DNA of 64,000 nucleotides from the NCBI RefSeq assembly GCF_013087525.1, contig NZ_JABFCS010000001.1:992001-1056000 (forward strand), given 5' to 3'. A program made the translations under genes and the position numbers. Below the pieces are notes generated by a model. The model saw only the letters and a program-made list of their open reading frames with translations, made no database searches and was not told the DNA's origin. Origin of the DNA: Ramlibacter montanisoli. GTDB lineage: Bacteria; Pseudomonadota; Gammaproteobacteria; Burkholderiales; Burkholderiaceae_C. Positions 28,202 through 40,646 of the stretch are shown one piece after another. The number at the start of each line of letters is the position of its first letter. Within the stretch, counting starts at the first letter, position 1.

Positions 28202-28753
28202 TCAGGGACGGGTTCGGCATGCGACCAAGCATACCGGCGCGGACTTACGCGGCCTGACGCGGAACTGGCACCGCGGGGGCACGAAGGCGGCGCGCGCCTC
28301 CTCCTCCAGCTCGCCGGTCAGCAACTGCAGCAGCTCCAGCAGCTGTTCCTGCTGCTGCTTGTCCAGGGGCGCCATCAGCCGCTTGTACGCCTTCTCGGCG
28401 GGCTTCTGGGCCTGCTGCAGAAGCAGCTCGCCCTCCGCCGTGAGCGAGACCGACACGTTGCGGCGGTTCTCCTCCGCCGGCCCTCGGGTGACGAAGCCGC
28501 GCGCCTGCAGGCCGCGCAACACCCGCAGCACCGTCACCTTGTCGAAGCCCAGCGCGCGCGCCAGGCTGGACTGGCCCATGCCGGGATGGGCCTGCAGCAC
28601 CGTCAGCACGCCGAACTGGGCCGGCGTGAGGCCCAGGTCACGGCAGGCGTCCTCGAACACGGCGGCCGAAATCTGGTGCGCGCGGCGCAGCAGGAAGCCT
28701 GGGCGGGCGTACAGCCGCGACAGGCTGGAGGGAATCTTCTGCGCTGCACTCAC
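28202..28753 (-). CDS. MarR family transcriptional regulator
   Basis: A winged-helix regulator. The recognition region is LTPAQFGVLTVLQAHPGMGQ then SLARALGFDKVTVLRVLRGL, with the wing at VSLTAEGELLLQQA. The C-terminal tail after AAFVPP looks shifted. One base lost in GGGGG at 28275-28279 would replace the Arg/Cys-rich end with a shorter tail ending PRQAA. It diverges from the Bug/monooxygenase pair, with 94 bases between that include an AT-richer stretch around 28811-28835, a likely operator region. Its ligand may be an aromatic compound. Confidence 0.88.
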   Translation of the reverse strand: MSAAQKIPSSLSRLYARPGFLLRRAHQISAAVFEDACRDLGLTPAQFGVLTVLQAHPGMGQSSLARALGFDKVTVLRVLRGLQARGFVTRGPAEENRRNVSVSLTAEGELLLQQAQKPAEKAYKRLMAPLDKQQQEQLLELLQLLTGELEEEARAAFVPPRCQFRVRPRKSAPVCLVACRTRP

Positions 28754-28847
28754 GTGGTGGGGCCCTGGTTGCGGGTATGCGCGAATTGTGCACCGGGCGC
28801 GCCCGTTCCATACTCGTTAGCATGCCAACTAGCAAGCCGGAATATCA

Positions 28848-29812
28848 ATGAACCTGCTCATGCGTACGGCCGCCGCCGCCCTGGCGCTGCTCAGCTTCAG
28901 CGTTTTGGCCCAGGCGCCCCAGGCGGGGGTGCCCCTCAAGCTGATCGTTCCCTTCACCCCGGGACGGGCATCGACATCGTCGCCCGCACGGTCGGGCCCA
29001 AGCTCGGCCAGCGGCTGAACCGCCCCGTGGTGGTGGAAAACCGCGCCGGCGCCTCGGGCAACATCGGCACCGAGGCGGTGGTCCGCGCGCCGGCCGACGG
29101 CAACACGCTGCTGGTCAGCGTGAACACCCTGGTCATGAACAAGGGCCTGTATCCGCACCTGCCCTTCGATCCGGTCAAGGACCTGGTGCCGGTGTCGCTG
29201 ACCAGCTGGGGCCAGCTGATCCTGGTGACCCATCCCGGCACGGGCTTCAGGAGCGCCGGCGAGCTGGTCGCCGCCGCCAAGGCCAGGCCGGGGCGCATCA
29301 ACTATGCCAGCCCGGGCGTAGGCACCCCGCACCACATGTCCATGGAGCTGTTCAAGCAGACCGCGGGCGTGTACCTGACCCACATCCCCTACCGCGGGAC
29401 GGCGCAGGCCGTGACCGACATCCTGGGCGGCCAGATCGAAGCCATGTTCCTGCCGATCCACGTCGCGCTGCCGCACGTGAAGACCGGCAAGCTGGTGGCG
29501 CTGGGCATCGGCAGTGACAAGCGCCATCCCCTGCTGCCGGAACTGCCGACGCTGAAGGAAGCCAAGGCCGGCGATGTCAACGTGGACATGTGGTTCGGCA
29601 TCTTCGCGCCGCCCGGCACGCCGCCGGCTGAAGTTCAGAAGCTGAACCAGGAGCTGCGCGACATCCTCGCTTCGCCCGAGGTGCGGACCGCGTTTTCCAC
29701 GCAGGGCATGGACCCGGCGTCCAGCTCGCCGGAAGAATTCCGCCGGCTGGTCGCGAGCGACGCCGACCGCTGGGCGGGACTGATCCGCAGCGCCAAGATC
29801 AAGGCCGACTGA
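28848..29812 (+). CDS. Bug family substrate-binding protein, frame broken
   Basis: A periplasmic binding protein of about 321 aa. The start at 28848 gives the signal MNLLMRTAAAALALLSFSVL ending in LAQA. One base is missing in CCCCGGG at 28957-28963, between IVPFTPG and GIDIVARTVGPKLG. The rest is typical (VVVENRAGASGNIGTEAVV, THIPYRGTAQAVTDILGGQ). It lies two bases upstream of the flavin monooxygenase and opposite the MarR gene, so it may deliver the substrate of that enzyme (inference). Confidence 0.92.
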
Positions 29813-29814
29813 CC

Positions 29815-31044
29815 ATGCGCATTGCCATCGTCGGGGGCGGCATCGGCGGCCTCGCGCTCGCGCTCGGCCTGCAGCAGCGCGGCATCGCCTGCGAGGTGTA
29901 CGAAGGCGCGCCGGAAGTCAAGGAACTCGGCGTGGGCATCACGCTGCTGCCGCACGCGGTGCGCGAGCTCGCCGCGCTGGGCGTGCAGCCGCAGCTGGAG
30001 GCGCAGGGCATCGAGAACCTGGAGAGCGTGTTCTTCAACCGCTGGGGCCAGTTCATCTACCGCGAGCCGCGCGGCCGCCACGCCGGCTACAGCGTGCCGG
30101 AGATCGGCATGCACCGCGGCCGCCTGCACGGCGTGCTGTACAAAGCGGCCCTGCAGCGCCTGGGCTCCGCGCGCATCCACCTGGACCACCGCTGCGTGGG
30201 GCTGCAGCAGGACACGCAGAAGGTGACGCTGGCCTTCCAGGACGTCAAGGGGCAACTGCGCCCCTCGGTGGAGGCCGACATCGTCATCGCCTGCGACGGC
30301 GTGAATTCGGCCGTGCGCCGGCAGTTCTATCCGCAGGAGAAGCTGGCCTTCGCCGGCATCAACACCTGGCGCGGCGTGACGGTGCACAAGCCGATCCTCA
30401 CCGGCAAGACCTACCTGCGCATAGGCACGGTCGATACCGGCAAGATCGTGATCTACCCGATCATCGACAACGTGGACGGCCACGGCAACCAGTTGATCAA
30501 CTGGACCACCGAGATCCGCCAGCCCGAAGCCGGCATGAACGACTGGAACCGGCCGGGGCGGCTGGAGGACTTCCTGCCGATCTACCAGGACTGGAAGTTC
30601 GACTTCCTCGACGTCCCCGCGCTGCTGCGCAACGCGCGCGAGATCCTCGAGTACCCGATGGTGGACAAGGACCCGGTGCCGCGCTGGACCTTCGGCCGCG
30701 TCACGTTCCTCGGCGACGCGGCGCACCCCATGTACCCGCGCGGCTCCAACGGCAGCGCGCAGGCGCTGATCGACGCGGCAACCCTTGCGAAACTGTTCGC
30801 GCAGGGCGGCGACCCGGTGCAGGTGCTGCAGGACTACGAGGCGAAGCGCCTGCCGGCCACCGCGAAGGTGGTGGAGACCAACCGCACCGTGCCGCCGGAC
30901 TTCATCATCATGAAGGCCGACGAACTCAGTGGCGGCCAGCCCTTCCCGGGGACGATCGAGGACCTGGTGAGCGAAGAGGAGCTGCGCCGCATCTCCGACG
31001 AGTACAAGCGGGTGGCGGGCTTCACGCTCGATAACGTGAAGTAG
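29815..31044 (+). CDS. PhzS-like FAD-dependent aromatic hydroxylase
   Basis: A group A flavin monooxygenase of 409 aa. It has the GXGXXG FAD motif in MRIAIVGGGIGGLALALGLQ, the DG motif IACDGVNSAVRRQF, and the GD motif TFLGDAAHPMYPRGSNG. The stretches around NRPGRLEDFLP and ILEYPMVDKDPVPRW are close to those I recall for Pseudomonas PhzS, suggesting an oxidase acting on an aromatic carboxylate or phenol. No phenazine genes are nearby, so the substrate is probably different. It is co-transcribed with the Bug protein before it. Confidence 0.88.
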   Translation: MRIAIVGGGIGGLALALGLQQRGIACEVYEGAPEVKELGVGITLLPHAVRELAALGVQPQLEAQGIENLESVFFNRWGQFIYREPRGRHAGYSVPEIGMHRGRLHGVLYKAALQRLGSARIHLDHRCVGLQQDTQKVTLAFQDVKGQLRPSVEADIVIACDGVNSAVRRQFYPQEKLAFAGINTWRGVTVHKPILTGKTYLRIGTVDTGKIVIYPIIDNVDGHGNQLINWTTEIRQPEAGMNDWNRPGRLEDFLPIYQDWKFDFLDVPALLRNAREILEYPMVDKDPVPRWTFGRVTFLGDAAHPMYPRGSNGSAQALIDAATLAKLFAQGGDPVQVLQDYEAKRLPATAKVVETNRTVPPDFIIMKADELSGGQPFPGTIEDLVSEEELRRISDEYKRVAGFTLDNVK

Positions 31045-31045
31045 C

Positions 31046-31615
31046 TCAGTTCAGGTAGCGCGGCCGCGTCGCGTCATCATCCGCCGCCGGCTCCACCGCC
31101 GCCACCGGCACGAAGGGCTCGCGCCATCCGGACTGCAGCAGGGCCTGGTCCAGCAGGTGCATCAGGCCCTGCATCAGCTTGGGCTGCATCTCCATCTGGA
31201 AGCTGCGCGGCTTGGCGGCGCCGCCCGGCGCCCGTTCGTTGAAGTTCAGGCGCAGCGGCCCGTTGGCCAGCGGCGTGGCGTCCACGTCGGTCACCAGCAG
31301 CGGCTCCTCCCCCAGGGGCAGGCGCTGTTGTCCTTCCTTGTACGGGGTGTCGAAGTCGGCGTGCTGCAGGAACTCTTCCTTCCGGAACTCGGCGAGCATC
31401 TTCTTGAGTTCCGGATTCGCGCCCGCAAGTGAGGCTCCGGCGGATTCCAGCTTGAGCAGGTGCTCGGTCAGCAGCTTGGAAAGCAGCGGCCACAGGCCTA
31501 CCATCAGCCGGCGCGTGAGCCACATGCGCATCTCCTCGCCCTCGACGGTGTTGATGCGCATGAGGATGCGGTCCTGCTCCGGCAGGTAGGTGACCGACAT
31601 CTGGTGGATCTGCAT
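31046..31615 (-). CDS. Conserved unknown protein of 189 aa
   Basis: No named family recognised. It begins [20 protein letters not shown], followed by a strand-rich segment ([20 protein letters not shown]). A helical middle ([18 protein letters not shown]) precedes a second beta-like half ([20 protein letters not shown]) and a Met/Leu-rich amphipathic helix near the C-terminus. There is no signal peptide. It is convergent with the monooxygenase (one base between stops) and divergent from clpB, so it shares the clpB upstream region. The frame is intact. Confidence 0.75.
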   Translation of the reverse strand: MQIHQMSVTYLPEQDRILMRINTVEGEEMRMWLTRRLMVGLWPLLSKLLTEHLLKLESAGASLAGANPELKKMLAEFRKEEFLQHADFDTPYKEGQQRLPLGEEPLLVTDVDATPLANGPLRLNFNERAPGGAAKPRSFQMEMQPKLMQGLMHLLDQALLQSGWREPFVPVAAVEPAADDDATRPRYLN

Positions 31616-31716
31616 GAGGTTTGATTCTAGTCACGCCCCGGTTTCGCAGCCGCGGCCTACAGTCCGCCCTTGAAAAGTACCGGGCTACGCCTATCTGGGC
31701 CGTAACGGAGTATTTC

Positions 31717-34340
<2,624 letters not shown>

Positions 34341-34468
34341 AAGGAAGCAGGATGCAAAAACTGCTTACATCTTCGTAGGAGGACGACTACAAGGCGCGGG
34401 CGGCGCATCGATACCTAATGGACGGGTCGGGCCGACGGGCCCGGTACAGCCCCACCACAGGAGCAGCC

Positions 34469-35170
34469 GTGAAGCTGCAGCGCTTCGGCGATCGCGAGCA
34501 CACCGGGTCCCCGCCTCCGGGGGCGATGCTGGTGCGTGCGGTGCGCGTGGGCATCGCGGACGACCATCCGATCACGCGCACGGCCCTGCGCGGCTACCTC
34601 GACGACCAGGGCGACATCCGTGTGGTGGCCGAGGCAGCGTCGGGCCGCGAAGCCATCGACCTGGTGCGCACGCAGCAGATCGACGTCCTGCTGCTCGATC
34701 TCGACATGCCGGGGCAGAGCGGCATCGACGCGCTCACCATGATCAAGGCGAAGGCGGAGCACGTCGCCGTGCTGGTGCTCTCGGGCTATCCCGAACACCA
34801 GTACGCGGTGCCGCTGATCCGCAACGGCGCCAGCGGCTACTTGAACAAGGCCTGCGAACCCAGCGAGATCTGCACGGCGATCCGGCGCGTGGCGCAGGGC
34901 GGCCGCTACATCACGCCGGTGGTGGCAGAACTGCTCGCGTCCCAGGTGATCACGCCCACGCCCGGCGGGCTGCACGAGCAGCTGTCGGCGCGCGAACTCC
35001 AGGTCTTCCTCAAGCTCGCGCAGGGCTGCACCGCGGGCGAGGTGGCGGCCGAACTGTCGCTCAGCGCCAAGACCGTCAGCACCTACCGCGCTCGCCTGAT
35101 GCGCAAGCTGGAGGCGCGCTCCAACAGCGACCTCACGTACTACGCGCTCAAGCACCGGCTGCTAGACTGA
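34469..35170 (+). CDS. LuxR/NarL-type response regulator (orphan)
   Basis: A 233 aa two-component output regulator. The receiver domain spans about 20-135, with acidic pocket GIADDHP, the phospho-acceptor Asp in VLLLDLDMPGQSG, and the lysine in GYLNKACEP. A C-terminal LuxR HTH follows (LSARELQVFLKLAQGC, LSAKTVSTYRARLMRKL). I chose GTG at 34469 because AGGAG lies five bases before it. A later ATG at 34526 would also keep the whole receiver domain. No sensor kinase is adjacent. It is followed four bases later by an NADH dehydrogenase. Confidence 0.9.
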   Translation: MKLQRFGDREHTGSPPPGAMLVRAVRVGIADDHPITRTALRGYLDDQGDIRVVAEAASGREAIDLVRTQQIDVLLLDLDMPGQSGIDALTMIKAKAEHVAVLVLSGYPEHQYAVPLIRNGASGYLNKACEPSEICTAIRRVAQGGRYITPVVAELLASQVITPTPGGLHEQLSARELQVFLKLAQGCTAGEVAAELSLSAKTVSTYRARLMRKLEARSNSDLTYYALKHRLLD

Positions 35171-35174
35171 GCCG

Positions 35175-36498
35175 GTGCCTCCCACGAGCAAGCCCCGCAT
35201 CGTCATCATCGGGTGTGGATTCGGCGGCCTCGAAGCCGCCCGCGCCCTGCGCGCCGCCGACGTCGACATCACCATCGTCGACCGCACCAACCACCATCTG
35301 TTCCAGCCGCTGCTGTACCAGGTGGCCACCGCGGGCCTGTCGGCGCCGGCCATCGCGGCGCCGGTGCGCCACCTGTTCCGGCGGCAGGCCAACGTCACCA
35401 CGCTGCTGGGCGACGTGGTTGCCATCGACGCGCAGGCCAGGCACGTGCGGCTGCGCGATGGCGCCGAACTGCCGTACGACCACCTCATCGTCGCCGCCGG
35501 CGCCACCCACAGCTACTTCGGGCGCGACGACTGGGCGCCGCTGGCGCCCGGGCTCAAGACGCTGGCCGACGCCTTCGAGATCCGCCGGCGCGTGCTGCTC
35601 GCCTTCGAGGCGGCGGAAAAGGAGCAGGACCCCGAGGCGCGCGATGCCTGGCTCACCTTCGTCGTGATCGGCGCCGGGCCCACCGGCGTGGAAATGGCGG
35701 GCACGCTGGCCGAGATCGCGCGCCGCACCCTGCCGGGCGAGTTCCGCCACATCGACCCGGCGCGGGCCCGCATCCTGCTGCTGGAAGGCGGGCCGCGCGT
35801 GCTGCAGGCGATGCCCGAGGCGCTGAGTGCGAGCGCGCAAAGGCAACTGGAGAAACTGGGCGTGGAAGTCCGGGTCGATGCGCGCGTGGTCGCGATCGAT
35901 GCGCAGGGACTGGACGTCCAGCCGCCGGCCGGCGCGGCAAGCGAGCGCATCGCCAGCCGCTGCGTCGTGTGGGCCGCCGGTGTCGCCGCCTCGCCGCTGG
36001 GGCGGCAGCTCGGAGGCGACGGGTGCGCAGGCGGACCGCGCGGGCCGCGTCGCCGTCGAGCCCGACCTCAGCCTGCCGCGCCATCCGGAGATCAGCGTGA
36101 TCGGCGACCTGGCCTCGGCGCGCAGCCACCTGCCGGGACACGATCCGCGCCCCGTGCCCGGCGTGTCGCCCGCGGCCAAGCAGATGGGCCGCACCGCGGC
36201 CGGCAACATCCTGCGCCGCCTCGCGGGGCAGGCCACGCAGCCTTTCCGTTATCGCGACTACGGCAACCTCGCCACCATAGGCCGCAATTCAGCGGTGGTG
36301 GACCTGTGGACGCCGTGGCGCCGCATCCAGTTCAGCGGCTGGCTCGCCTGGGTGTTCTGGCTGTTCGCGCACATCTACTTCCTGATCGGATTCCGCAACC
36401 GCCTCGTCGTGCTGATCGACTGGGCTTCGGCCTACTGGAGCGAGCAACGCTACGCGCGCGTGGTCACCGGCATCGACCCGCGCGCGACCGACAACTGA
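35175..36498 (+). CDS. Type II NADH:quinone oxidoreductase (NDH-2 like), frame broken
   Basis: A membrane-attached flavoprotein passing electrons from NADH to quinone without pumping protons. It has the FAD fingerprint RIVIIGCGFGGLEAARAL and the block HHLFQPLLYQVATAGLSAPA. The NADH-binding site is VVIGAGPTGVEMAGTLAE. After a break near 36011-36016 (one extra or two missing bases) it continues with SVIGDLASARSH, GVSPAAKQMGRTAAGNI and an amphipathic/hydrophobic C-terminus (WLAWVFWLFAHIYFLIGF) that anchors to the membrane. Restored length is about 441 aa. The start is GTG at 35175. It is convergent with the radical SAM gene. Confidence 0.92.
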
Positions 36499-36505
36499 AG
36501 GCGCC

Positions 36506-37456
36506 TCAGGCGGCCATCTGCGCCTTCACGTAGCTCACCGCCACCCGCGCGAGTTCCTTGGGGCCATAGCGGCTGCGCAGGTTGCACTGGCTGCAGAGGC
36601 GCCCTTCCTCCTCCATCTGCTCGCGCCGCTCGAGAGCTTCGCGCAGGCTCGTGTCGCGCACGTGCCCGAGGCTGCGGCTCTCGCTGATGTCGTTGAAGCA
36701 GTAGGTGTAGTCGCCGGTCGCCGAGATCAGCATGTTGGTGTTGCGCGGCACGCACTTCACCCGGTTGGAGCGCCACTGCCGGAAGATCTCCGCGGCGCCG
36801 GGGATGAAGGCGGTTTCCTGGCTGCCCAGGCCGTGCCGGCGGATCTCGGTGCGCAGGCGCTCCGTGTCGGGCTGGCCTCCGGTCTGCTGGGCGCCCGCGC
36901 GGTCGTAATAGGTCGGCGACATGTGCAGGTCGTTCACGCCGTTGGAGCGCAGCCAGCCCACGGTGTCGTCCAGCGTGTCCAGGCATTCGTGCGTCGGCGA
37001 CAGGTTGATCACCAGCCGCGTCTTGCGCAGCACGCGCGCCGCGGCGAGGATGTTCGCCATCACCTCGTCCTGGTCCAGGTTCGTGTGCACCGACTGGTAG
37101 ACCTGCGGGTCGACGCTGGAGAACGAGACCATGAGGGTGCGCAGGACGCCGTCCATGGCTTCCAGGCGCGCTTCCGGGAGGCGGCTGCCGTTGGTGGCCA
37201 TGTCGAAGGTCACGGGGTGGCCGCGCAGCCTGCGCAGGTAGCGATCGAACAGCGGATGCGTCGTCGGTTCGCCGTAGCCGGCGATCACGCAGCGGAACAC
37301 GTCGCGCGGGTCCAGGCGCGCGAGTGTCTGCTCGAAGCTGTCTTCCCTGGAGATGGTGGGGTTCGCGATCGCGTGGCGTGGGCACATGGCGCAGCGTGCA
37401 TTGCACTTGCTGGTCCATTCCCAGTTCACCACGACGCGGTAGGGGGCCTTGCTCAT
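36506..37456 (-). CDS. Radical SAM protein with SPASM-like C-terminus
   Basis: A 316 aa iron-sulfur enzyme that generates a 5'-deoxyadenosyl radical. The cluster-binding cysteines are C18, C22 and C25 (KCNARCAMCPRH). A GYGEPTTHP motif supports SAM binding. The C-terminal part contains CFNDISES and a CSQC pair, which may bind a second cluster. I chose the start at 37456 because AAGGAACAGGA precedes it. The substrate is unknown. An FNR-like palindrome 122 bases upstream suggests it is used when oxygen is low. Confidence 0.88.
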   Translation of the reverse strand: MSKAPYRVVVNWEWTSKCNARCAMCPRHAIANPTISREDSFEQTLARLDPRDVFRCVIAGYGEPTTHPLFDRYLRRLRGHPVTFDMATNGSRLPEARLEAMDGVLRTLMVSFSSVDPQVYQSVHTNLDQDEVMANILAAARVLRKTRLVINLSPTHECLDTLDDTVGWLRSNGVNDLHMSPTYYDRAGAQQTGGQPDTERLRTEIRRHGLGSQETAFIPGAAEIFRQWRSNRVKCVPRNTNMLISATGDYTYCFNDISESRSLGHVRDTSLREALERREQMEEEGRLCSQCNLRSRYGPKELARVAVSYVKAQMAA

Positions 37457-37577
37457 TCCTGTTCCTTCTCCGGTTCCGGCGGGTTGCCGGCGTGGGAGCG
37501 GAGACTCGGGCGGCAACTTAAGCGGCACTTAACCGCGGCGGCCGAAGGCGGCAAGGTGCCCGGCGCGCGAGCAGCCC

Positions 37578-37591
37578 TTGACGTGCATCAA
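37578..37591. promoter_or_regulatory. FNR/Anr-like binding site
   Basis: TTGAC-GTGC-ATCAA matches the FNR consensus TTGAT-N4-ATCAA in 9 of 10 positions and sits in the wider palindrome CTTGA...TCAAG. It lies between the MarR gene (ending at 37651) and the radical SAM gene (starting at 37456, minus strand), the side where the latter's promoter should be. Confidence 0.6.
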
Positions 37592-37650
37592 GCAGGCTGC
37601 CCGGTCGTTCCCTCGGCATGGTTGCACCAGCAGGCGTGGGCAGTGCGCAC

Positions 37651-38165
37651 TCAGCGTTCGCGCAAGCGGCGCGCGCCGCCGTGGCGCCGGTCGGCCTTCT
37701 CGGTCACGGGACGGCCCGCCGCGATGCGCTCGGCGTTCTCGGTCAGCTTGGCGAGGGCCGCTTCGAAGGCCTGCAGTTCGCCCGCGGACAACACGGACAG
37801 GACCTCGCAGTTGAAGCCGACCGATTGCGGGAACAGCTCCTCGTAGAGCCTGCGGCCCTCGGGGTGAGGTCCACCTGCGCGCGCCGGCCGTCTTCCGGCA
37901 CCGGCACGCGCCGGATCAGCTTGCGCGCGGTGAGCTCGGTGATGTGGCGCGAGGTGCGTGCGCGCTCGAGGTGCGCGCGTGCGGCCAGGTCGGACGGCGA
38001 CATCGCGCCGTGCGCGGCCAGCAATGCGATCAGCCGCCACTCGCGCCGCGTGATGCCGTACTTGCCCTCGCACAGGCGGATCACCATCGCGCCGCTGGCC
38101 GCGAACAGGCGGCTCAGCCGGTAGTTGAGCAGGTCGTCGACGGTGCGCGGGTCGGCCAGGGACAT
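37651..38165 (-). CDS. MarR family regulator of the ligAB-pobA cluster, frame broken
   Basis: A winged-helix regulator of about 171 aa after restoring one C in the GGGG run at 37861-37864. It begins MSLADPRTVDDLLNYRLSRL. The helix region reads WRLIALLAAHGAMSPSDLAA, RAHLERARTSRHITELTARK and LIRRVPVPEDGRRAQVDLTP, joining after the break to EGRRLYEELFPQSVGF. It diverges from the dioxygenase genes. The 91-base gap includes an AT-rich imperfect dyad, ATAGATGAATTAT at 38198-38210. It probably responds to an aromatic acid. Confidence 0.87.
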
Positions 38166-38256
38166 CGGAGTCTTTCTCGGGAACACGCGGTAGTTGTATA
38201 GATGAATTATCGGGTCGGCGCCTAGACTGGACACCATCCTTTCAAGCCCCGACCAC

Positions 38257-38618
38257 ATGCCCAAGCCCCAGCTCGCCCCCGGTGTCCGCATCCAGGGATC
38301 CGAGGTCTTCGACCTCGCCCAGTCCTGGCGCGGCTACCGCATCAACAAGATGTGCAACGCCCTGTCGCACGCCGCCAACCGCGAGGCCTTCAAGCGCGAC
38401 GAGGAAGCCTTCATGGCCGCCCATCAGCTGCGCGAAGACGAGAAGCAGCTGGTGCGCGACCGCGACTTCTCCGGCCTGCTCGCCGCCGGCGGCAACATCT
38501 ACTTCCTGCTGAAGCTGGGGGTGGTGACGGGCAACGGCCTTTACATGATGGGCGCGAAGATGCGCGGCGAGAGCTACGAGCAGTTCCTGGCCACGCGCAA
38601 CGACAGGGGGCCACCTGA
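38257..38618 (+). CDS. ligA: Protocatechuate 4,5-dioxygenase alpha subunit, frame broken at its end
   Basis: The small subunit of a class III extradiol ring-cleavage enzyme. It is about 120 aa after restoring a base in the AGGGGG run at 38605-38610, which gives the ending ATRNDKGAT. Family blocks are WRGYRINKMCNALSHAANRE and KQLVRDRDFSGLLAAGGNIY. Its stop overlaps the start of the beta subunit (TGATG). The function is supported by pobA downstream, whose product is protocatechuate. Other names for this enzyme in Comamonadaceae are PmdA/PmdB. Confidence 0.88.
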
Positions 38619-39459
38619 TGGGACGCATCGTCGCCGGCATCGGCACCTCCCACGTTCCCTCCATCGGCGGCGCCTACGACCGCGGCAAGACCGCCTTGCC
38701 GGCGTGGAAGCCCCTGTTCGACGCCTACGTGCCGGTGCGGCAGTGGCTCAAGGAGCTGCGGCCCGACGTCTGCATCATGGTCTACAACGACCACGGCGCC
38801 GACTTCTTCTTCGACAAGTACCCCACCTTCGCGGTGGGCTGCGCGGACAGCTACCCGATCGCCGACGAGGGCTTCGGCGTGCGGCCGCTGCCGCCCATCC
38901 GCGGCGACCTCGCGTTCTCCCAGCACCTGTGCCGCTCGCTCGTGTACGACGAGTTCGACATCACCGTGTGCCAGGAAATGGCGGTGGAGCACGGCTTCCT
39001 CGTGCCCAGCACCTGTGCTTCGACCCGTCGGAGGACGGCTGGCCGGTGGCCTCGGTGCCGGTGGAGGTGAACGTGCTGCAGCACCCGCTGCCCACGGCGC
39101 GCCGCTGCTTCCGGCTCGGGCAGGCGATCCGCCGCGCCGTGGACAGCTACGAGAAGGACATCAAGGTGGCGATCATCGGCACCGGCGGCATGTCGCACCA
39201 GCTCACCGGCCCCGGCTTCGGCGCGATGGATCCGGACGCGGACCTCGACTTCCTCGAACGGATCGAGCGCGACCCGGAGAGCCTGACCGAACTCACCCAC
39301 CAGGCGATGATGGAAAAGTTCGGCGTCGAAGGCATCGAGCTGATCATGTGGCTCGTCATGCGCGGGGCGCTGTCGGCCGGCGCGAAGCGGATGCACCGCA
39401 ACTACTACGCGCCGATGACCACTGGCATGGGCCTGGTCACTCTCGAGGAGGCCGCCTGA
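38618..39459 (+). CDS. ligB: Protocatechuate 4,5-dioxygenase beta (catalytic) subunit, frame broken
   Basis: The catalytic subunit opening protocatechuate between C4 and C5, using non-haem Fe(II). Early blocks include [15 protein letters not shown] (metal-binding His) and [20 protein letters not shown]. One base is missing in CCC at 39005-39007. The restored join is [17 protein letters not shown], then [19 protein letters not shown] and [17 protein letters not shown]. Restored length is 280 aa. Its stop overlaps the pobA start. The genes for later steps (ligC, ligI, ligJ, ligK type) are not in the window. Confidence 0.9.
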
Positions 39460-40634
39460 TGCGCACGCAGGTCGGCATCATCGGCGCCGGGCCCGCGGGG
39501 CTCATGCTCGCGCAGATCCTGCATCTGCAGGGCATCGAGTCCGTGATCCTCGAGCGGTCCAGCCGCGAGCACGTGCGCACCCGCCTGCGCGCCGGCGTGC
39601 TGGAGCAGGGCACCGTCGCGATGATGCGGGAGTTCGGCGTCGGCGAGCGGGTCACGAGCGAGGGCCTGAAGCAGCGGGCGATCGATTTCCGCTTCAACGG
39701 CGAATCGCATCCCATCGATTTCGAGGCGGTCTGCGGCCGCAACACCTGGGTGTACCCGCAGCACGAGGTGGTCACCGACCTGATGGCCGCGCGCGACCGC
39801 AGCGGCCTGCCCGTGCTCTACGACGCGCCCGTGACGCGCATCGAAGGACTGGAAGGGCCGCGTCCCGTGATCCACTTCGAGCACGGGGGCGAGAGGGCCA
39901 CGCTGGAGTGCGACTACGTCGCGGGCTGCGACGGCTTCCGGGGCGTCAGCCGCTCGGCCATCCCCGCGGACCGCATGAGGGTCTACGACCGCATCTATCC
40001 CTTCGGCTGGCTCGGCATCCTCGCGGAAGCCAGGCCCGCCATCGAGGACATCACCTGGGGCTGCCATGAGGACGGCTTCGCGATGATGAGCATCCGTTCG
40101 CCGAGCGTCACGCGCCTTTACCTGCAGTGCGCGCCGGACGAGAACCCCGACGACTGGTCCGACGACCGCATCTGGTCCGAGCTGCACAAGCGCCTGGACG
40201 TCCCCGGCCTGCCGCCGGTCCAGGAGGGGCCGATCACGCAGAAGGGCGTGACCGCGATGCGCAGCTTCCTGGCCGAGCCCATGCAGCACGGCCGCCTGTT
40301 CCTCGCGGGAGACGCGGCGCACATCGTGCCGCCCACCGGCGCGAAGGGCCTCAATTCGGCGCTGGCCGACGTGAAGGTGCTGGGGCGCGCGCTGACCGAG
40401 CGGTACCGCGAGGGCCGCGGCGAGTGGCTGGAGCGCTATTCCTCCGTGTGTCTCAAGCGCATGTGGCTGGTGCAGCGCTTCTCCGCGGGGCTCTGCACGA
40501 TGGTGCACCAGTTCCCGGGCGAGAACGACTTCGTGCGCCGCCTGCAGCGCGCGGACCTGGAGTACATGACGACGACCGTCCCCGGACGGCTGGAATTCTC
40601 GGAGAACTTCACCGGCCTGCCGGTGGAGGCATGA
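39459..40634 (+). CDS. pobA: 4-hydroxybenzoate 3-monooxygenase
   Basis: A flavoprotein that hydroxylates 4-hydroxybenzoate to protocatechuate using NADPH and oxygen; 391 aa, close to the Pseudomonas enzyme. Family features are [20 protein letters not shown], the DG motif [19 protein letters not shown], and the GD motif [20 protein letters not shown]. Its ATG overlaps the ligB stop, so hydroxylase and ring-cleaving enzyme are made together. The frame is intact. Confidence 0.95.
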   Translation: MRTQVGIIGAGPAGLMLAQILHLQGIESVILERSSREHVRTRLRAGVLEQGTVAMMREFGVGERVTSEGLKQRAIDFRFNGESHPIDFEAVCGRNTWVYPQHEVVTDLMAARDRSGLPVLYDAPVTRIEGLEGPRPVIHFEHGGERATLECDYVAGCDGFRGVSRSAIPADRMRVYDRIYPFGWLGILAEARPAIEDITWGCHEDGFAMMSIRSPSVTRLYLQCAPDENPDDWSDDRIWSELHKRLDVPGLPPVQEGPITQKGVTAMRSFLAEPMQHGRLFLAGDAAHIVPPTGAKGLNSALADVKVLGRALTERYREGRGEWLERYSSVCLKRMWLVQRFSAGLCTMVHQFPGENDFVRRLQRADLEYMTTTVPGRLEFSENFTGLPVEA

Positions 40635-40646
40635 CAAGGAGCTCGC

